Positions 31,383 to 44,508 of a stretch of 64,000 nucleotides of DNA are shown one piece after another (position 1 is the first letter of the stretch; the number at the start of each line of letters is the position of its first letter). The DNA is from Adineta vaga (taxonomy: Eukaryota; Rotifera): the NCBI GenBank assembly GCA_021613535.1, contig CP075492.1, positions 4,898,001 to 4,962,000 of the forward strand. Direction: 5' to 3'. The notes below the pieces were generated by a model. The model searched no databases, was not told the DNA's origin, and worked only from the letters and a program-made list of their open reading frames with translations. The position numbers and the translations under genes were made by a program.

Positions 31383-32906
31383 ATGTGGTTTGTATTCATA
31401 TTGACGATTCTTTTTCCATGTATTTTCGCAGGAAAATGTCCTGGTCAAGCATATTCTACACCATTTAATACATCATCATCGATTCTAACAAAACAATTAA
31501 ATGTTTTCTGGTCAATTTATGGTAATTGTGAAGAAAAGTTAGACACAAATGATAATCCATTTGGTGACAATCCTGCCTGGGCAGAATGGGATGCAATCAA
31601 ATTTAGTTGGAATAATCGAAATGGATATCGTGATCATGCTCAAGCAACATTATTTCGATTTCCAATTAATGGAATTGATGATACGAAAGGAAATATGTCC
31701 AAAGGTTTTCTCTGGTCATGGATGGATACAGAACAATGGCCTGATGCAAGAGGATCACATGGATCAATTGCTTCATATCATTTTGATCAATTACCACGAT
31801 TTCCTGTTGCGGTTTATCAGTATTATGCATGGACAGGTAATCGAACATTTCTTCATGCAATTTTACCACGAGTCGAATCTGTTATGACATATTTACTTAT
31901 AAATATGAATGGATCATTTGGAATTCCGATTAATAAGATAAATGATGGAACTGGTCGTCCAAGTACTTACATGGATCAAGTTAAATCTGGCTGGAAAGAT
32001 GCTTGGATATCCATGATCTTCTACACCGCTTTAACGAATATGATCGAACTAGAAAAAATCGTTGGTAATCAAAATCAAATGGAATATTATCAATCAGCAG
32101 CGAATAGTTTGAGTGAAGTATTTGATAGAACATTTTGGAATGAAAGTTTAGGTCGATATATTGGTTGGATAGATCGAAATGATTATCAGCATGATAGTGG
32201 TTATGTATTTATTAATCTCGAAGCACTTACGCGTGGTTTAGGAAATCAAACAAAAGCTGATCGAATCTTTCATTGGTTATCACAACCAGCGGATCCGATT
32301 CAAATCGGTCCACATAATGGTAGTACTGATATTTATCATAATGTTTTAGCAGCAAGAACAACAACACAAAATGTTGTGCAATCGGATTGGGATGGCTGGT
32401 CAGATCCTGATGAAGGACGAAGACCATATGGTGGCCTAGTTGAAAGTGGTGGAACAATGATTTGGTTAACTTATTATGATATTATGGCACGTCTTCGTTT
32501 TAATCATACAGATGAAGCATTTGAAATTTTAACACGAATGTTAGATCGAATTGATAACGATTCTTATTGTTTAACATTTAATTACGAAAAAGGTCGATAT
32601 AGAGATGATTTTGACGAAGATTTTGTTCAAATTGGAAGTAATTATCCATTTCCGGAATCAGGCATTGCTGTCGTTGCATTTCTTCATGGTTTTGTTGGTG
32701 TTCAAGCAAAACCTGATGGACTCTATATCTGTCCACAACTTCCATCCTTACTTAATTTTGCTCAAGCACAAATCGATTACGGTACATCAAACTTAACCAT
32801 TCAAGTAAGTAAACAAAATACACCGATGGTTTATTCTATTACTATACCAGAACGACAAATATCGGTGAATATTACTCCTGGTAGCTGTTACAATCTTTCT
32901 CAATAA
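31383..32906 (+). CDS. Secreted six-hairpin (alpha/alpha)6 glycoside hydrolase
   Basis: Single-exon gene, 507 residues from ATG 31383. It starts with a signal peptide (MWFVFILTILFPCIFAG). The body is a run of helix pairs with aromatic-rich loops (GFLWSWMDTEQWPDARG, FPVAVYQYYAWTGNRTFL, SGWKDAWISM, DWDGWSDPDEGRRPYGG, ESGGTMIWLTYYDI) and ends in a small beta domain (PDGLYICPQLP, LTIQVSKQ), as in GH65/GH78-like six-hairpin enzymes. Acidic residues in the DTEQW and WSDPDE loops are candidates for catalysis. Several N-glycosylation sites. Expected to cut a plant, algal or bacterial polysaccharide or glycoside outside the cell. The family member is not identified; lack of introns and bacterial-like architecture suggest an acquired gene, now with an animal-type signal peptide. 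Confidence 0.7.
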   Translation: MWFVFILTILFPCIFAGKCPGQAYSTPFNTSSSILTKQLNVFWSIYGNCEEKLDTNDNPFGDNPAWAEWDAIKFSWNNRNGYRDHAQATLFRFPINGIDDTKGNMSKGFLWSWMDTEQWPDARGSHGSIASYHFDQLPRFPVAVYQYYAWTGNRTFLHAILPRVESVMTYLLINMNGSFGIPINKINDGTGRPSTYMDQVKSGWKDAWISMIFYTALTNMIELEKIVGNQNQMEYYQSAANSLSEVFDRTFWNESLGRYIGWIDRNDYQHDSGYVFINLEALTRGLGNQTKADRIFHWLSQPADPIQIGPHNGSTDIYHNVLAARTTTQNVVQSDWDGWSDPDEGRRPYGGLVESGGTMIWLTYYDIMARLRFNHTDEAFEILTRMLDRIDNDSYCLTFNYEKGRYRDDFDEDFVQIGSNYPFPESGIAVVAFLHGFVGVQAKPDGLYICPQLPSLLNFAQAQIDYGTSNLTIQVSKQNTPMVYSITIPERQISVNITPGSCYNLSQ

Positions 32907-33421
32907 TATTCGAAACATAACAGCTGATGCGTAAAATGTACTATCTCCCTAACTAGAACAAAACATCATGACCGCGATGTACTGTTTTCTATAGACAAAG
33001 TATTGTTTGAAGAAAAATTATCGATAATAAACGAAAATATATTCAGATGAAAATGAATGTTGTTTTAAATTACGTGTTTTGATTTGAAATGCTGATCGAT
33101 ATAGTTTGCTACTCTAATAAATTATTTACTTGGATAGAAAAAGACAACCATCAAGGTTTAACGTGTCTTTATGATGATTCAATACAGATGTGATCGATTA
33201 GCAATATACATGCACATGATTTCGAACAAAAACACGTGAATGAATCGTTCGTTAATCAAAAATAGGATATTATATGTGACAGGTAAATACAGTATGAATC
33301 TCTAATGAAAAATGTACATTCATATACAAAAAAAAGGTAAACAATCGTGCTTCTGTGATTGTTTATTTTATCGTAATTTCAAACGTCCTAAATCTTAAAA
33401 ATCAATGTTTTCGCGTCAATT
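32907..33421. other. Intergenic, no gene seen
   Basis: Between the 3' end of the hydrolase gene and the start of the FG-GAP gene, same strand. AT-rich with an AATAAA-like site near 33113-33122; nothing else. Confidence 0.5.
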
Positions 33422-36400
33422 ATGGAAATAAATTCTCAAGATATCTTTTCTACAACAGCTAATCGACTAATTAAGTTAGATCAACTTCTTTTGAGTAATA
33501 AATTGTAAGTCAATTTCCTATTGAATCTGTTCGTCATAAAGGAATATTTACAAATTCAACTTATTTTTACTATAGCTTAAGATTCGTCTGGTCAAAATAC
33601 CGATTGTATCAAGGTCCATGTGCATTTGCACTATTTACATGCTTATCAATCGTTATTGGTGTATTGGTCGTATGTCTTACTTATCCAACTAAAAAAAGTA
33701 CGTTCTGACCTTTTACTTGACAGACGAATTTCTATAGAATATTGTTTAGATATTAAATGTGAATTTACGTTTATACGATCTGTTAAATCTCAAACTGGTT
33801 ATAATTCACATCCTAAACATGCTGCTGCTACTGATTTTAATCACGATGGAAATCAAGATATTATTATTGCTAATTCTGGTACTGATGATCTTAGTCTTTT
33901 CCTTGGTTATGGAAATGGATCCTTTGCAGACAAACTATCTCATCAATTAGCTGATAGATCTCAACCGTACGCAGTTGATATTGGAGATTTTAATAAAGAC
34001 AATCATTCTGATGTTGTTATAGCTAATTATGGCACTAATTCTATTGGTATTTTATTTGGTGATGGTCATGGATATTTTCGAAAGCAAAATATGATTTCAC
34101 TTGGATCATCTCGTCCAATTTATTTAGTTGTTGGAAATCTTAATCAAGATGATCAAATTGATATTGTTGTTGTTAATTCTGGTACTTTAACAGTAATGAT
34201 ATTAACAGGATATAATAATGGATTGTTTCGAATTGAAACAACTATTTACATGGGTTATGATTCAATTCCGACATCATTATTTATTGCAGATTTTAATCAT
34301 GATCAGAAATTTGATATTGCTGTTGTTAATTCTAATACGAATGAGTTTGTTTTACTTTTAGCAAATGGAAATCAAACTTTTCAAAGTATACAATGTTCAA
34401 CAGGAAAAAATTCTCATCCAAATTCATTAGCTGTTGGTGATTTTAATAAAGATGGTCAATTAGATATTGCCATTACTCAATCAGGAACCAATAATATTGG
34501 TATTTATTTTGGATATAACAATGGAACTCAATTTAAAACAGTATTACTTTCAACAGGAATTAGTTTTCGACCTTCATTTATTCGTGTTGTTGATTTGGAT
34601 AACGATACTTATTTAGATCTTGTTGTCATCGATACAACTTATGAAAAAATGAATGTATTTAAAGGTGGAAATAATGGAAGTTTTTCTTTGATTACAACAT
34701 ATTCCACTGGAATTGCTTCTAGTCCATCTGCAATTGTTATTGCTGATATTGATAATGATCATTTACCGGATGTTGTTATAACAAATAATGGAACAAATAG
34801 TATTACTATTTTGGCTAAATATATTACTTATCCAAATACACAACAAACATACTATCCAACTGGAAGTGATTCTGAACCATCTAAGGTTGCCGTTGGAGAT
34901 TTTAATCATGATCATCATCTTGATATTATTGTTATTTATGATCAAAGAACTTCGATTGATATTTATATCAATTCTGGTAATGGTAGTTTTGAGAATCAAA
35001 TGATCTATGATATATTAATTCAATCAGAATATAACTCTTTATCAGTTGCTGATTTGAATAATGATACTCATCTCGATATTGTTATATCAGTACATAATAC
35101 AAGTGAAATATTTACACTCTTTGGTAATGGAAATGGAACGTTTAGATTCGGGAAAATATATTCAATAGGAAATAATTCTTCGCCATTATCCGTCACTATT
35201 GGTCTTCTAAATGATGATATGTATTTTGATATTGTTACAGCTAATTTAAATACGAATAGTATTGGAATATTCTTTGGATATGGAAATGGAGATTTCATGG
35301 AAGTTAAGACACTCTATATTGGTAATAATACTGGTCCAGCATGTGTCTATATAGGCGACGTAAACAGAGACAATATATCGGACATAGTTACAGCTAATTT
35401 AGAAGGTAGTAGCATATCGATTCTCATTGGATATGGCAATGGACTCTTTTATGATCCTATCATTATTTTGACTGTAGATGATAATCCAATGTACATTATA
35501 CTTGGTGATGTAAATCAAGATCGTCAAATGGATATCATATATACTTCGACAACGTCTGCTACAATTGCTGTACTTTTAGGAAATGAAAATGGTACTTTTG
35601 AACATGTAAGCAAATATTTTACTGGTTACGGATCATTTCCACGAAGTGCAATTTTATGTGATTTTAATAATGATACTCTTATAGATATCGTAGTGATCAA
35701 TAGTTTTGATAATAATATAGGTGTTTTGCTAGGTTTGGGCAATGGATCTTTTGCTATGCAAAAAATATATCCTCTGCAAGGTGTACTATATCCACAATAC
35801 ATTGCTTTTGGTGATTTTAATGATGATAAACAAGTAGATTTTGTTCTCAGCAATGCACTATTGGATAATATTGGTATTATTCTTGTCTATTATGAAGAAA
35901 ATTTTACAAAAGAAACAAGTTATTCAACAGGATCTGGTTCACATCCTTATTCGCTTGCTATAGGTGATTTAAATAATGACAAGCAAGTAGAACTTGTTGT
36001 AGCAAATTCCGGCAATGATAACATTGAAATACTTTCTGATTATGATCAAGGAATTTTTCTAAAAAAAGTTCGATATTCAACAGGTTTTAATTCACGCCCA
36101 CAATTCGTTGTCATTGCTGATTTTAATCAAGATGATCGAAAAGATATCCCTGTTGCTAATGTATTATCTGAAACTATCAGTATCTTTTATAATCTTGGTA
36201 ATGATACATATGACGTACCAATTTCACTTTTCCTTGGTTCTGGATCTTCACCTCGTTCGATAGCTATTGGTGATTTTAATTCTGATAATAGATCAGATCT
36301 TGTTATAGCAGATTATGGAACTGATCAAATCGCTGTATTTATTGCTTATAACTATGTTACATTTGTAAACTATACGATTTACAAACGTGAACTAGTTCCA

Positions 36401-38047
36401 GTGGTGAAGCATATTGTAGCCGGTGATTTCAATAATGATCATCAATGGGATATTATCGTTCCCGATGAAAACTATGGTAATATAGCTGTCTATTTGGGAT
36501 ATGGAAATCGAACATTTGCTAAGCCACTTGTACATTCGACAGGTTCAGATTCTTCACCAGTTTTTATTGCTGTCGGATATTTGAATAAGGATAAGAATCT
36601 GGATATTGTTATTATAAACTCAGGTTCAAACAATATTGATGTATATCTAGGAAATGGTAACGGAAGTTTTGGTATCCGAACGCCCTACTCAGCGAACGAC
36701 TCATCGATTCCATCATCAGTTGCGCTCGGTGATTTTAATTCTGATAATATAACAGACATCGTTGTCGCGTATAGTGCTATCGATAGTATAGGTATTTTTC
36801 TAGGCAATGGAAATGGAACATTTACTATGGAACCATTACATAAATTACCCGATGAGTCTAGACCATCATGTGTGATAGTAAATGATGCAAATAATGATCA
36901 TATTCAAGATATAATTGTTGCTAATATGAACGAAGAAACTATTAGTATCTTTTCTCGTACTAACAATGGTACTTTAAAAAATATAGTAACGTATGTACTC
37001 GACGACGGTGCTCAACCTTCTTCTATTGCTGTAGGTGACTTTAACAAAGATGGATGGATGGATATAGCCGTTCCAGAATACGAACGTAATAGTATAGGTA
37101 TAATGACGACTATTTCCAATGGTAATCTTGAAAACATAGCACATTATATAATTCATCAAGCTGTAGTCATGCAATCAATCTATGTTGCTGATATAAATAA
37201 TGATACAAACTTAGACGTTATTGTGATTTGTTTCGATGGAGAAAATGGAACGATTTATATCATTTACGGATTTGGCGATGGTAATTTTACAATGCCAACC
37301 GTTTATTCAACTCCTCGATTTTCAGGTCCAACATCAATAGCAATTGTTGATTTTGATAATGATGGTCGAATGGATTTTGCAATTAGTAATTATGTCAAAG
37401 GAAATATATTCTTGATGTTTCAACAAACATATCAACAATTTGTTACACCATGGCTATTCTCGACCGGAACTGGTTCTCGTCCTATTTTTGTCATGACAAG
37501 TGATTTTAATAACGATTATAACATAGATATTGCTGTTGCCAATTCTGCTACTAACAGTATTGATATTCGTCTTGGTATCGGAGATGGAACTTTCTATCCT
37601 CAAAAAACGTATTCTACTGGTAAGAATTCTCGACCATGCGCCATGAGTGTAGGTGATTTCAATAATGATGCACAATTAGATATTGTTGTGGTTAATTCTG
37701 ATGGAAATAATATTCTAATTCTTTTTGGTGATGTTGATGGTAATTTTTCATATGGATTAACGTATTCAACAGGATCAAGCTCAGTTCCTTCATCGATTAT
37801 TACTATGGATTTGAATAAAGACAATCGATTGGATATTATTATTGGTAATTTTGCTGCAAATAAAATTCTTGTATTTTTAGGTGCACAAAATGGAACGTTC
37901 AGAGATGCACAATCCTATTCTGTTGATTATAATGCTCATCCACAATCTATTGCTATTGTAGATGTGAATAATGATGGTTTATTAGACATTGCAGTTGCTA
38001 ATTCTAACGCTGATTATATTGAAATTCTTTTACGACCATGTTCATAA
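33422..38047 (+). CDS. Giant membrane-anchored FG-GAP/VCBS repeat protein (28 repeats)
   Basis: Three exons, 33422-33504, 33576-33697 and 33738-38047, phases closing to 1,504 residues. A short cytoplasmic N-terminus is followed by one signal anchor (about residues 44-64, FALFTCLSIVIGVLVVCLTY) and then only repeats. I count 28 FG-GAP units of about 49 residues, each with a calcium loop of the type D-F-N-x-D-x-x-x-D-I-V-V-A-N (for example VGDFNKDGQLDIAI) and a G-x-G-N-G-(S/T)-F turn. Such units form integrin-like beta-propellers with one Ca2+ per blade, so 28 units suit four seven-bladed propellers. Topology is type II with the repeats outside, suggesting adhesion or carbohydrate binding; no enzyme domain. 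Two orphan repeats of the same family lie at 6828 and 17379 on the other strand. Confidence 0.9.
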
Positions 38048-38502
38048 ACTATGCAGCTTATAAGAAACTATTGTAATGAAGAGAACGTTTTTCTTTTGTT
38101 TATTGATTTTAAATAAATTATTTCGAATTTGTGATAGGACACCTTGAGAACTAATACAAATTCGTTGGATAATACGATTTTTCCTGATGAAATGAGTTTT
38201 TAGAATTTTTTCTGGAAAACATGAAATTTATGGGAAATTCTATTTCCGGAATGGTTCAGATGATTTTTTGGTAATGGTTGTTTTGCTCGACAGGTCGACG
38301 ATTGTTTTGATAGTTGGAGTCAGATATTGACTGCAAGTATTTATCCGAGTTCTTAATTTGAATAAGCTCTGCTGCACTTCAAAAATTACACTTGATGTAT
38401 TTTTCCATCGAAAATAGTTTTATTTCCGTTTCCATCAATTTCATACGCTTTATACATTCAGGAGAATTGAAACATCCACTATAATTATGCTGCAGTAGAG
38501 CT
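38048..38502. other. Intergenic, no gene seen
   Basis: Gap between two convergent 3' ends with an AATAAA-like site near 38111; no gene. Confidence 0.5.
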
Positions 38503-39005
38503 TTAGTTCGTGTTAATACGTGTTTCTTTTACGATACATTCGTATACCGCTCTTTGAACAGTTCGATGTTGAAATATATTGTTTAATAATCGTTGATAAT
38601 TCTTTTTTTCGTCACCAAGACATTGATATCTATGAAACTCTGCTTTCACTTGTTGATATCTTTCGTTTTGTAAATTTTTATATATAATTTCAACTATGTA
38701 TTGTTCGAATGTTTCCAAATACATTCTCGTGGATAGTAAAAAGTACGAAGCATTTTCATATTTTAATAATATTTCATCCAAAAAAGATCAACGTGAACAT
38801 ATACTCTTCGTTTGTTCAGGTATTCCAAACAATGATTGCGAGAAGTAACTAGTCGTTTATGTACGAAAAACATGTATTCTTCCGCAGGATCAAAATATCT
38901 ATCGCAAATAGACAATAGTTTGCAATGAGTAAAATCCCATCGTCTTCTTCCATTAGATTTAAGTTGGAAATTTCGAAAGACAAACAAAAAACAATAATCC
39001 TTCAC
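38503..39005 (-). pseudogene. Unknown gene split by a homopolymer frameshift
   Basis: Two minus-strand frames, 39005-38763 and 38781-38503, overlap by 19 bp and read as one protein if the T run (minus strand; 38785-38780, six T) had one more T: then VDLF continues into LDEILLKYENASYF. The combined sequence is charged and helix-rich (RDYFDPAEEYMFF, NERYQQVKAEFHRYQCLGDE). No ATG opens the first frame (it begins at a GTG), so at least one exon upstream is missing. No family recognised. Either a decaying gene or a base-count error in the run. Confidence 0.4.
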
Positions 39006-41241
39006 TACTCGAAATAGAAATTCTATCGAGCATGATCAAGATCTCATTGCCAAACATACAATGACACTATCAAACGCAATGTCACATTCAATCATATCCA
39101 TTCTAATTAACATTGACAAAACGATCTATTATTTGTATTTATTATCTATTCATGCTAATAAAAGCAACGCTTCATTTTCTTTCCTTTAACAAAAGATTAC
39201 ACATTAGTCGATTTATGTTTCAGTAAAGAGATAAGACATTAGCACAAAGCCAAGTTGATAAAAGGACAAGAAAATTAATTACTATTCTATGTTTGAACAT
39301 CTCATCGAAGATGATCAATGATCGTCATTAGAAGTTAACAATACTTCAAGAGCACATAGACATCGATTAACCTTACAATAACAACATCACACGAGAGAAA
39401 AAGTCTGATGTATTTCATTTGAAGTGGATAATATTCTGCTATGTACTTGTTGGTGATGATCGATTATTTTCATTTGTCCATCTGTTTCATTCAATCTCAT
39501 TTTCTTCAAAGAGAATTTTTTTGTGTCCTATGTCTTAAATAAAAAAAAGAATAAGAAGGAAAAAGAAAGTGCTGATTTGACCGACACATTCATATAAATG
39601 ATTTCCTTTGACGGCACAGATGTATATTATAATGACGGATGATAGGCTAACACCGTAAATAAATAGCCTTGTTCACTCAGCATGTGCTCAATTAGAAATC
39701 GTTTTTCTTCAAGCAATGAACTCTCATTTTCTTTTCTTTTTTTCAAATAAAATCTTATTAAAAGTCAAGGTAGATCATTTGATGATGATGATGATGTAAG
39801 AGGAGAATTATACTTTTTACTTGAGATAATTAAAGGTGTTGACTGACATTTAATCTACTAATATGTCTTTTATTTCCCTTCTTCATGTTGAATTTTCTTT
39901 CCTTCTAATGATGGTTACATCATTTTACCTTCTTTTCTTGAATTTTCTATAAATAATAAGACAAAAAAAATTTGATTAATGTTTAATGAAAGTCAATCGT
40001 CGTCGATCTCTCTTTTTTCTTTGATGTGAACAAGGTGAATATATATGTGTGACCACAAGAGACAAGATGGAAAAACGTGATGCTTATAAATAAAGAAACT
40101 GATCGAGTTCATGCGTTCTATTTCATACTTGTCATTCATTGTCCTCTTTCGGTCTACTTAAAGATTTCCTTCCTGTTTGACGCACGCTACTTTTTTCTCC
40201 TTCTTCTTCTTGCTTATTGAACGGCTAGTGTCGTTGTCCATTCATCAAATAATCATAAAAAAGAACGAGAAACATACAGTGACTCTCGTTTACAGAGAAT
40301 GATGTAACAAAATCACACACACACACACACGCAAGGAATCGTATGAATGATTCTTATTCAATCTGTTTCTTTCTTTCTAATTATAAATCAACAAGTAAGT
40401 CATACAACTGAGTGGCATCCAAAAACATCTTGACTCAGACTATATAAACTAATGGATTCAATGCGATAATAGACAATTGTTATTCTTTATCGCTAAAGGT
40501 ATAGCCCAAAGAAATATTCGAATATTGAAAAAAAAACTTCTTCTTCTTCTTTTTCTTTTTTTTACGTAAGTAATTATAATAGACTGCTTATCTTAATAGT
40601 GTCGATGAATCAAGATAGACAAGAACACGGTCATTGATTATCAGAATTCTATGAGACGAATCGAGGCTATATTATGAGAGATAATCATGCGTATAGATAT
40701 TCACATCATCAAAATGACCTTCGTATTAACATGCAAACATCTCCCTTGATCTTTTTCTTTCCTTCTTCTCCCACTTCGCTTTCTTTTGATGATTCAATGA
40801 ATCGAGACATAGAGAAATCTATGAACGTGTGTGTTCTATCATTTTCATATGAATTTAAATCATACTTAGCTATTCAACCTATGAATTCATTCATCCGATC
40901 ATCTCGCTATTTAACTGTAAGTTAAAAAGTCAACAATCTGATTGATAAATGTTATTATCTTTTTCACACTTATGAATTCATGTGTGACTATATCAAATAT
41001 GTACCCGTGATTTTGTAAAGCCTTTTTCTTATTATTAAGAAATAGAACCTCAGGGTACATTCACATCATTTAAGTTTAATTTTGTAATAGATTTCTTCCC
41101 ATATGTTCATTTTTTCACTCTCTTTCTCGTTTATATGAAGAAAATCGAATCGTTGCCGATGGGTATAAATGTCTCACATCTTGTTAATTTCATCATAATC
41201 ATGTAATGTACTGAAAGTTACTTTTCTTTTTTTTTCTCTAG
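39006..41241. other. Long intergenic region with simple repeats
   Basis: About 2.2 kb without a convincing gene, the longest empty stretch inside the window. It holds short microsatellites: (GAT)n at about 39778-39796, (CA)8 at 40314-40330 and (CTT)n at 40537-40550, and many polypyrimidine runs. It probably contains the cadherin promoter and 5' leader; a pyrimidine tract ends in AG directly before the cadherin ATG. Confidence 0.5.
40314..40330. repeat. (CA)n microsatellite
   Basis: Eight and a half CA units, uninterrupted. Confidence 0.95.
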
Positions 41242-43748
41242 ATGTTGCTTTTTCTATTTGTTTTATCTTTTATCTCATCAATACATTGTTATGATGAAGA
41301 TTATCAAACGATTAATATTCGAATCAATGAAGAATTACCATTATCAACTATTCTATTCATAACACCAAATAATATAACATATCGTTTATTTGATTCGGGT
41401 CGTAATCAAAATTCGTTTGTTTATTATAATATGTCTAATGGACAGATTTTACTTGTACATGCACTAGATCGAGAAGATTTATGTTTACAACATATATGTT
41501 CATGTGTGCATTGTCAATTAATCATTGAACTAATTGAATGGCAAACACCTTATCGTCTATTGAAATTAATTCTTAATGTTGATGATATAAATGATCATAG
41601 ACCGATGTTTTCTTCGGATGTTTACCATTTGAATGTCATGGAAAATGTTCCATATGGATTTGAATTATCGTTAGAATCAGCTTATGATGCTGATTTAGAT
41701 GAAAATAGTCGAATAAATTATGAATTGATTAGTTTAAATGAAGGACCATTTGAATTAATAAGAAAATCGAATGGTGGTATTGCATTGAAAATCATTGGAG
41801 AAATTGATCGCGAAGAAAGAGATTTTTATCAATATAAGTTAATCGCTTACGATTATGGACAACCGAGACAACAAAGTTCAACAAAATTATCTATTACAAT
41901 CAATGTACGTAAAATTCATTGTGAATTATTTAGATAACTTCATGAGTCTTTTGTTTTTTTCTAGGATCGAAATGATAATTCCGTTGTTCTTTCACAAGCA
42001 TATATTCATTTACATGTCAGTGAAAATACACCTATTGGGACAGAATTAGCATATGTCAATGCAACTGATCAAGATATTGGACTTAACGGCAAAGTAAGAT
42101 TGACTGAATTATTGTTGATAATACTTTTCAAAATTTATGATTTCCTAGATTCATTATTCCATTAGTAATGGTTTACCATCATCCAGTTGGATGGATCATT
42201 TCCGTATTGGTGAATCAACTGGAATGTAAAATCTACAGTTTTTTTTCTTATCGCTAAAATCAAATTGATCTTTTGTTTGATTTAGTTTAACTCTTGTTGG
42301 TTCACTTGATTATGAATCTGAACAATCTTATCGATTAACTGTACAAGTTCGTGATCTAGGTGAAAACTCACTCGCACGTTTTCTATCAATTGATATAACA
42401 ATTCTGGATGAAAATGATAATTTCCCACAAGCTTTTGTCACGTTCGTCGATCCACTTCGGAATAATTCAATTATTTTAATTCCAGAAAATACACCTGTCG
42501 GACAAATTCTTGCACATATATCTCTTTCGGATCAAGATTCGGGTTTAAATAGTGAACTGTCCTATAAAATCGAAGAAGGTGATGAGATCTTAGGAATTAA
42601 AATACTCGATCAAAAATCTTTTTTACTTATTGTTAATCATTTAATCGATCGCGAAGATGAAAATATGAAAAAAATCAAACGTTTGATTTTAATCATATCG
42701 GATCATGGAAAACCATCGAAATCCATTAAATTAGAATATCAAATTGAAATTCTCGATATCAACGATTCACCACCAGTTTTTAATCCAGCAAAAAAATGTA
42801 ATATCTATTTAAATAATCCTCGAAATCAATCGTTCGGTTTGTTTATACATAAAAATCCTTTTATTTTCGAAATTAATTTCTATTTCAGATCAACCATTAT
42901 TGACAGTTCAAGCTACAGATGCTGATCTCAATGAAAACAGTCAAATATCCTATTTGATTCTTCCTCCGTATGATCATCTATTTCAAATTAATAATCAAGG
43001 TCAATTATTTAATTCGGCATATTTAAATAAGTCTTCCTATCATTTCCAAATCATGGCAATGGATCATGGAAAACTGATTCGATTGAATTCAACATATGAT
43101 TGTCATCTATTCATAACCATGACAAACAATCGGAAGAATATTTCCAATGCCTCATCGATTTCATTATTGAATAATATTCAAAAATGGAAAACTTATTATT
43201 CATATACATATATTATTATTATCCTATCAGTGATTATATTCTCGTGTATTGGCTTAATCTTTTGTTTATATAAAGTTATTTTTATTCATCGACGATACTA
43301 TCAAGAAAATAAGACCTATCATTTATATGTATCCATTCCTCGAAAATCATATTATATTGAAAATGAAAGTCCTGGTTGTAGTAGTGCAAGTAAAACAGAT
43401 GAGAATACATTCGAAGAACATGAACAATTAGTTCATCTCAATGATAAAGTATGCAATCATTCTTTTGTTTTGCAAACAAAATCTCATAGAATATGTTCTT
43501 AGGATTCTTTATCCGATCATCAACAATATTCTCGAACAGTTCAACATAGTTATCCATCATCTATCTCTTCCATTAGCAAACTTCCACATGATAGTACTTA
43601 TGAATCATTTTCATTATTGAAACAAATCAGTCGACCATTATCATCATCAACAACATGTACAAGTATCGATACTGAATCATCATTGAAACTGAAATATTCC
43701 AATGCAACTGTTGTACGTCTTGCTGAAGAAGAAAATAGTGATGTTTGA
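41242..43748 (+). CDS. Small cadherin/protocadherin-like adhesion receptor
   Basis: Six exons, 41242-41904, 41965-42093, 42149-42225, 42286-42836, 42889-43448 and 43503-43748, phases closing to 741 residues. Signal peptide MLLFLFVLSFISSIHC, then about five cadherin repeats recognised by their calcium motifs: DDINDHRPMFS, YDADLDENSRINYEL, IDREERDFYQYKL, DYESEQSYRL, DENDNFPQAF, DQDSGLNSELSY, DINDSPPVFNP and DADLNENSQISYL. A transmembrane helix (YIIIILSVIIFSCIGLIFC) follows, then a cytoplasmic tail of about 170 residues, Ser-rich, without an obvious catenin-binding motif. Non-classical (protocadherin-type) cell-adhesion protein at the plasma membrane. Intron positions inside the repeats are normal for animals, so this is a native gene. 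Confidence 0.9.
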
Positions 43749-44508
43749 TCAAGCTAGTCATTAACATTTAGATATTGTGTGCAGAACCAAACTTTTGTTT
43801 TTCTTTCTTTCTTTCTTTCTTTGTATAAATGAATAAATATGTTTTTGCAAGTTTTTATACAATAGTTAGGTCTAATACACGTGTTTCAATCTTCAACAAT
43901 TTCGCAAAGTATCTTATATACAAAACTGAACTTTTATGCGCACCTGCATTAGTATTCATCGAAATAGATTATTGAATACTTGGAAATTCTCCATGATCTG
44001 GATTGTTTTTTTATCAATAAAGTACCACCTACACGTCCTTAATGGACAAAGAAATCTCATTTCATTAGATCTCTTTTTTGTTTCTTGATAAATTAAAAAA
44101 CATAGTACAGGATCAGTAAAGGTCATTCATACTAGAATTCGACCAACGAATAGTCCATTGATGTCGGGAGATAAAAACAAACGTACCAAAGATGTTAAAA
44201 GATTATCTGTGGTTGAAATGAATGATAATTATGTGAAATTTACACCTATTCATAACGTATTTGAGATAGAAATCTCTGTATAACGTAGTTTTAATAATTC
44301 TTTGAGAATTAGTCGCATGATAATGAACGAAAATTAGCGATTTCTACACATTTGAAAATAAGCAAAAGTAGTTCTTAATTATCATGTAAGTTAACATAAA
44401 CCGTATTGCATTGCATGAAGAAAAAACAGAAAGTAAAAAAGCATCTTTTTCTTTCATCTAATCAAGATAAAAATTGCTGTACATTCGCATAGTAGTATTA
44501 GGGTTTCT
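43749..44508. other. Intergenic, simple repeat
   Basis: 3' flank of the cadherin gene with a (CTTT)n tract at about 43801-43822; no gene seen before the LamG remnant. Confidence 0.5.

Noticed and set aside
40674-40925. 83-codon plus-strand frame upstream of the cadherin gene
   Set aside because: Low-complexity Ser/Phe/Pro mixture, no homology, surrounded by simple repeats.
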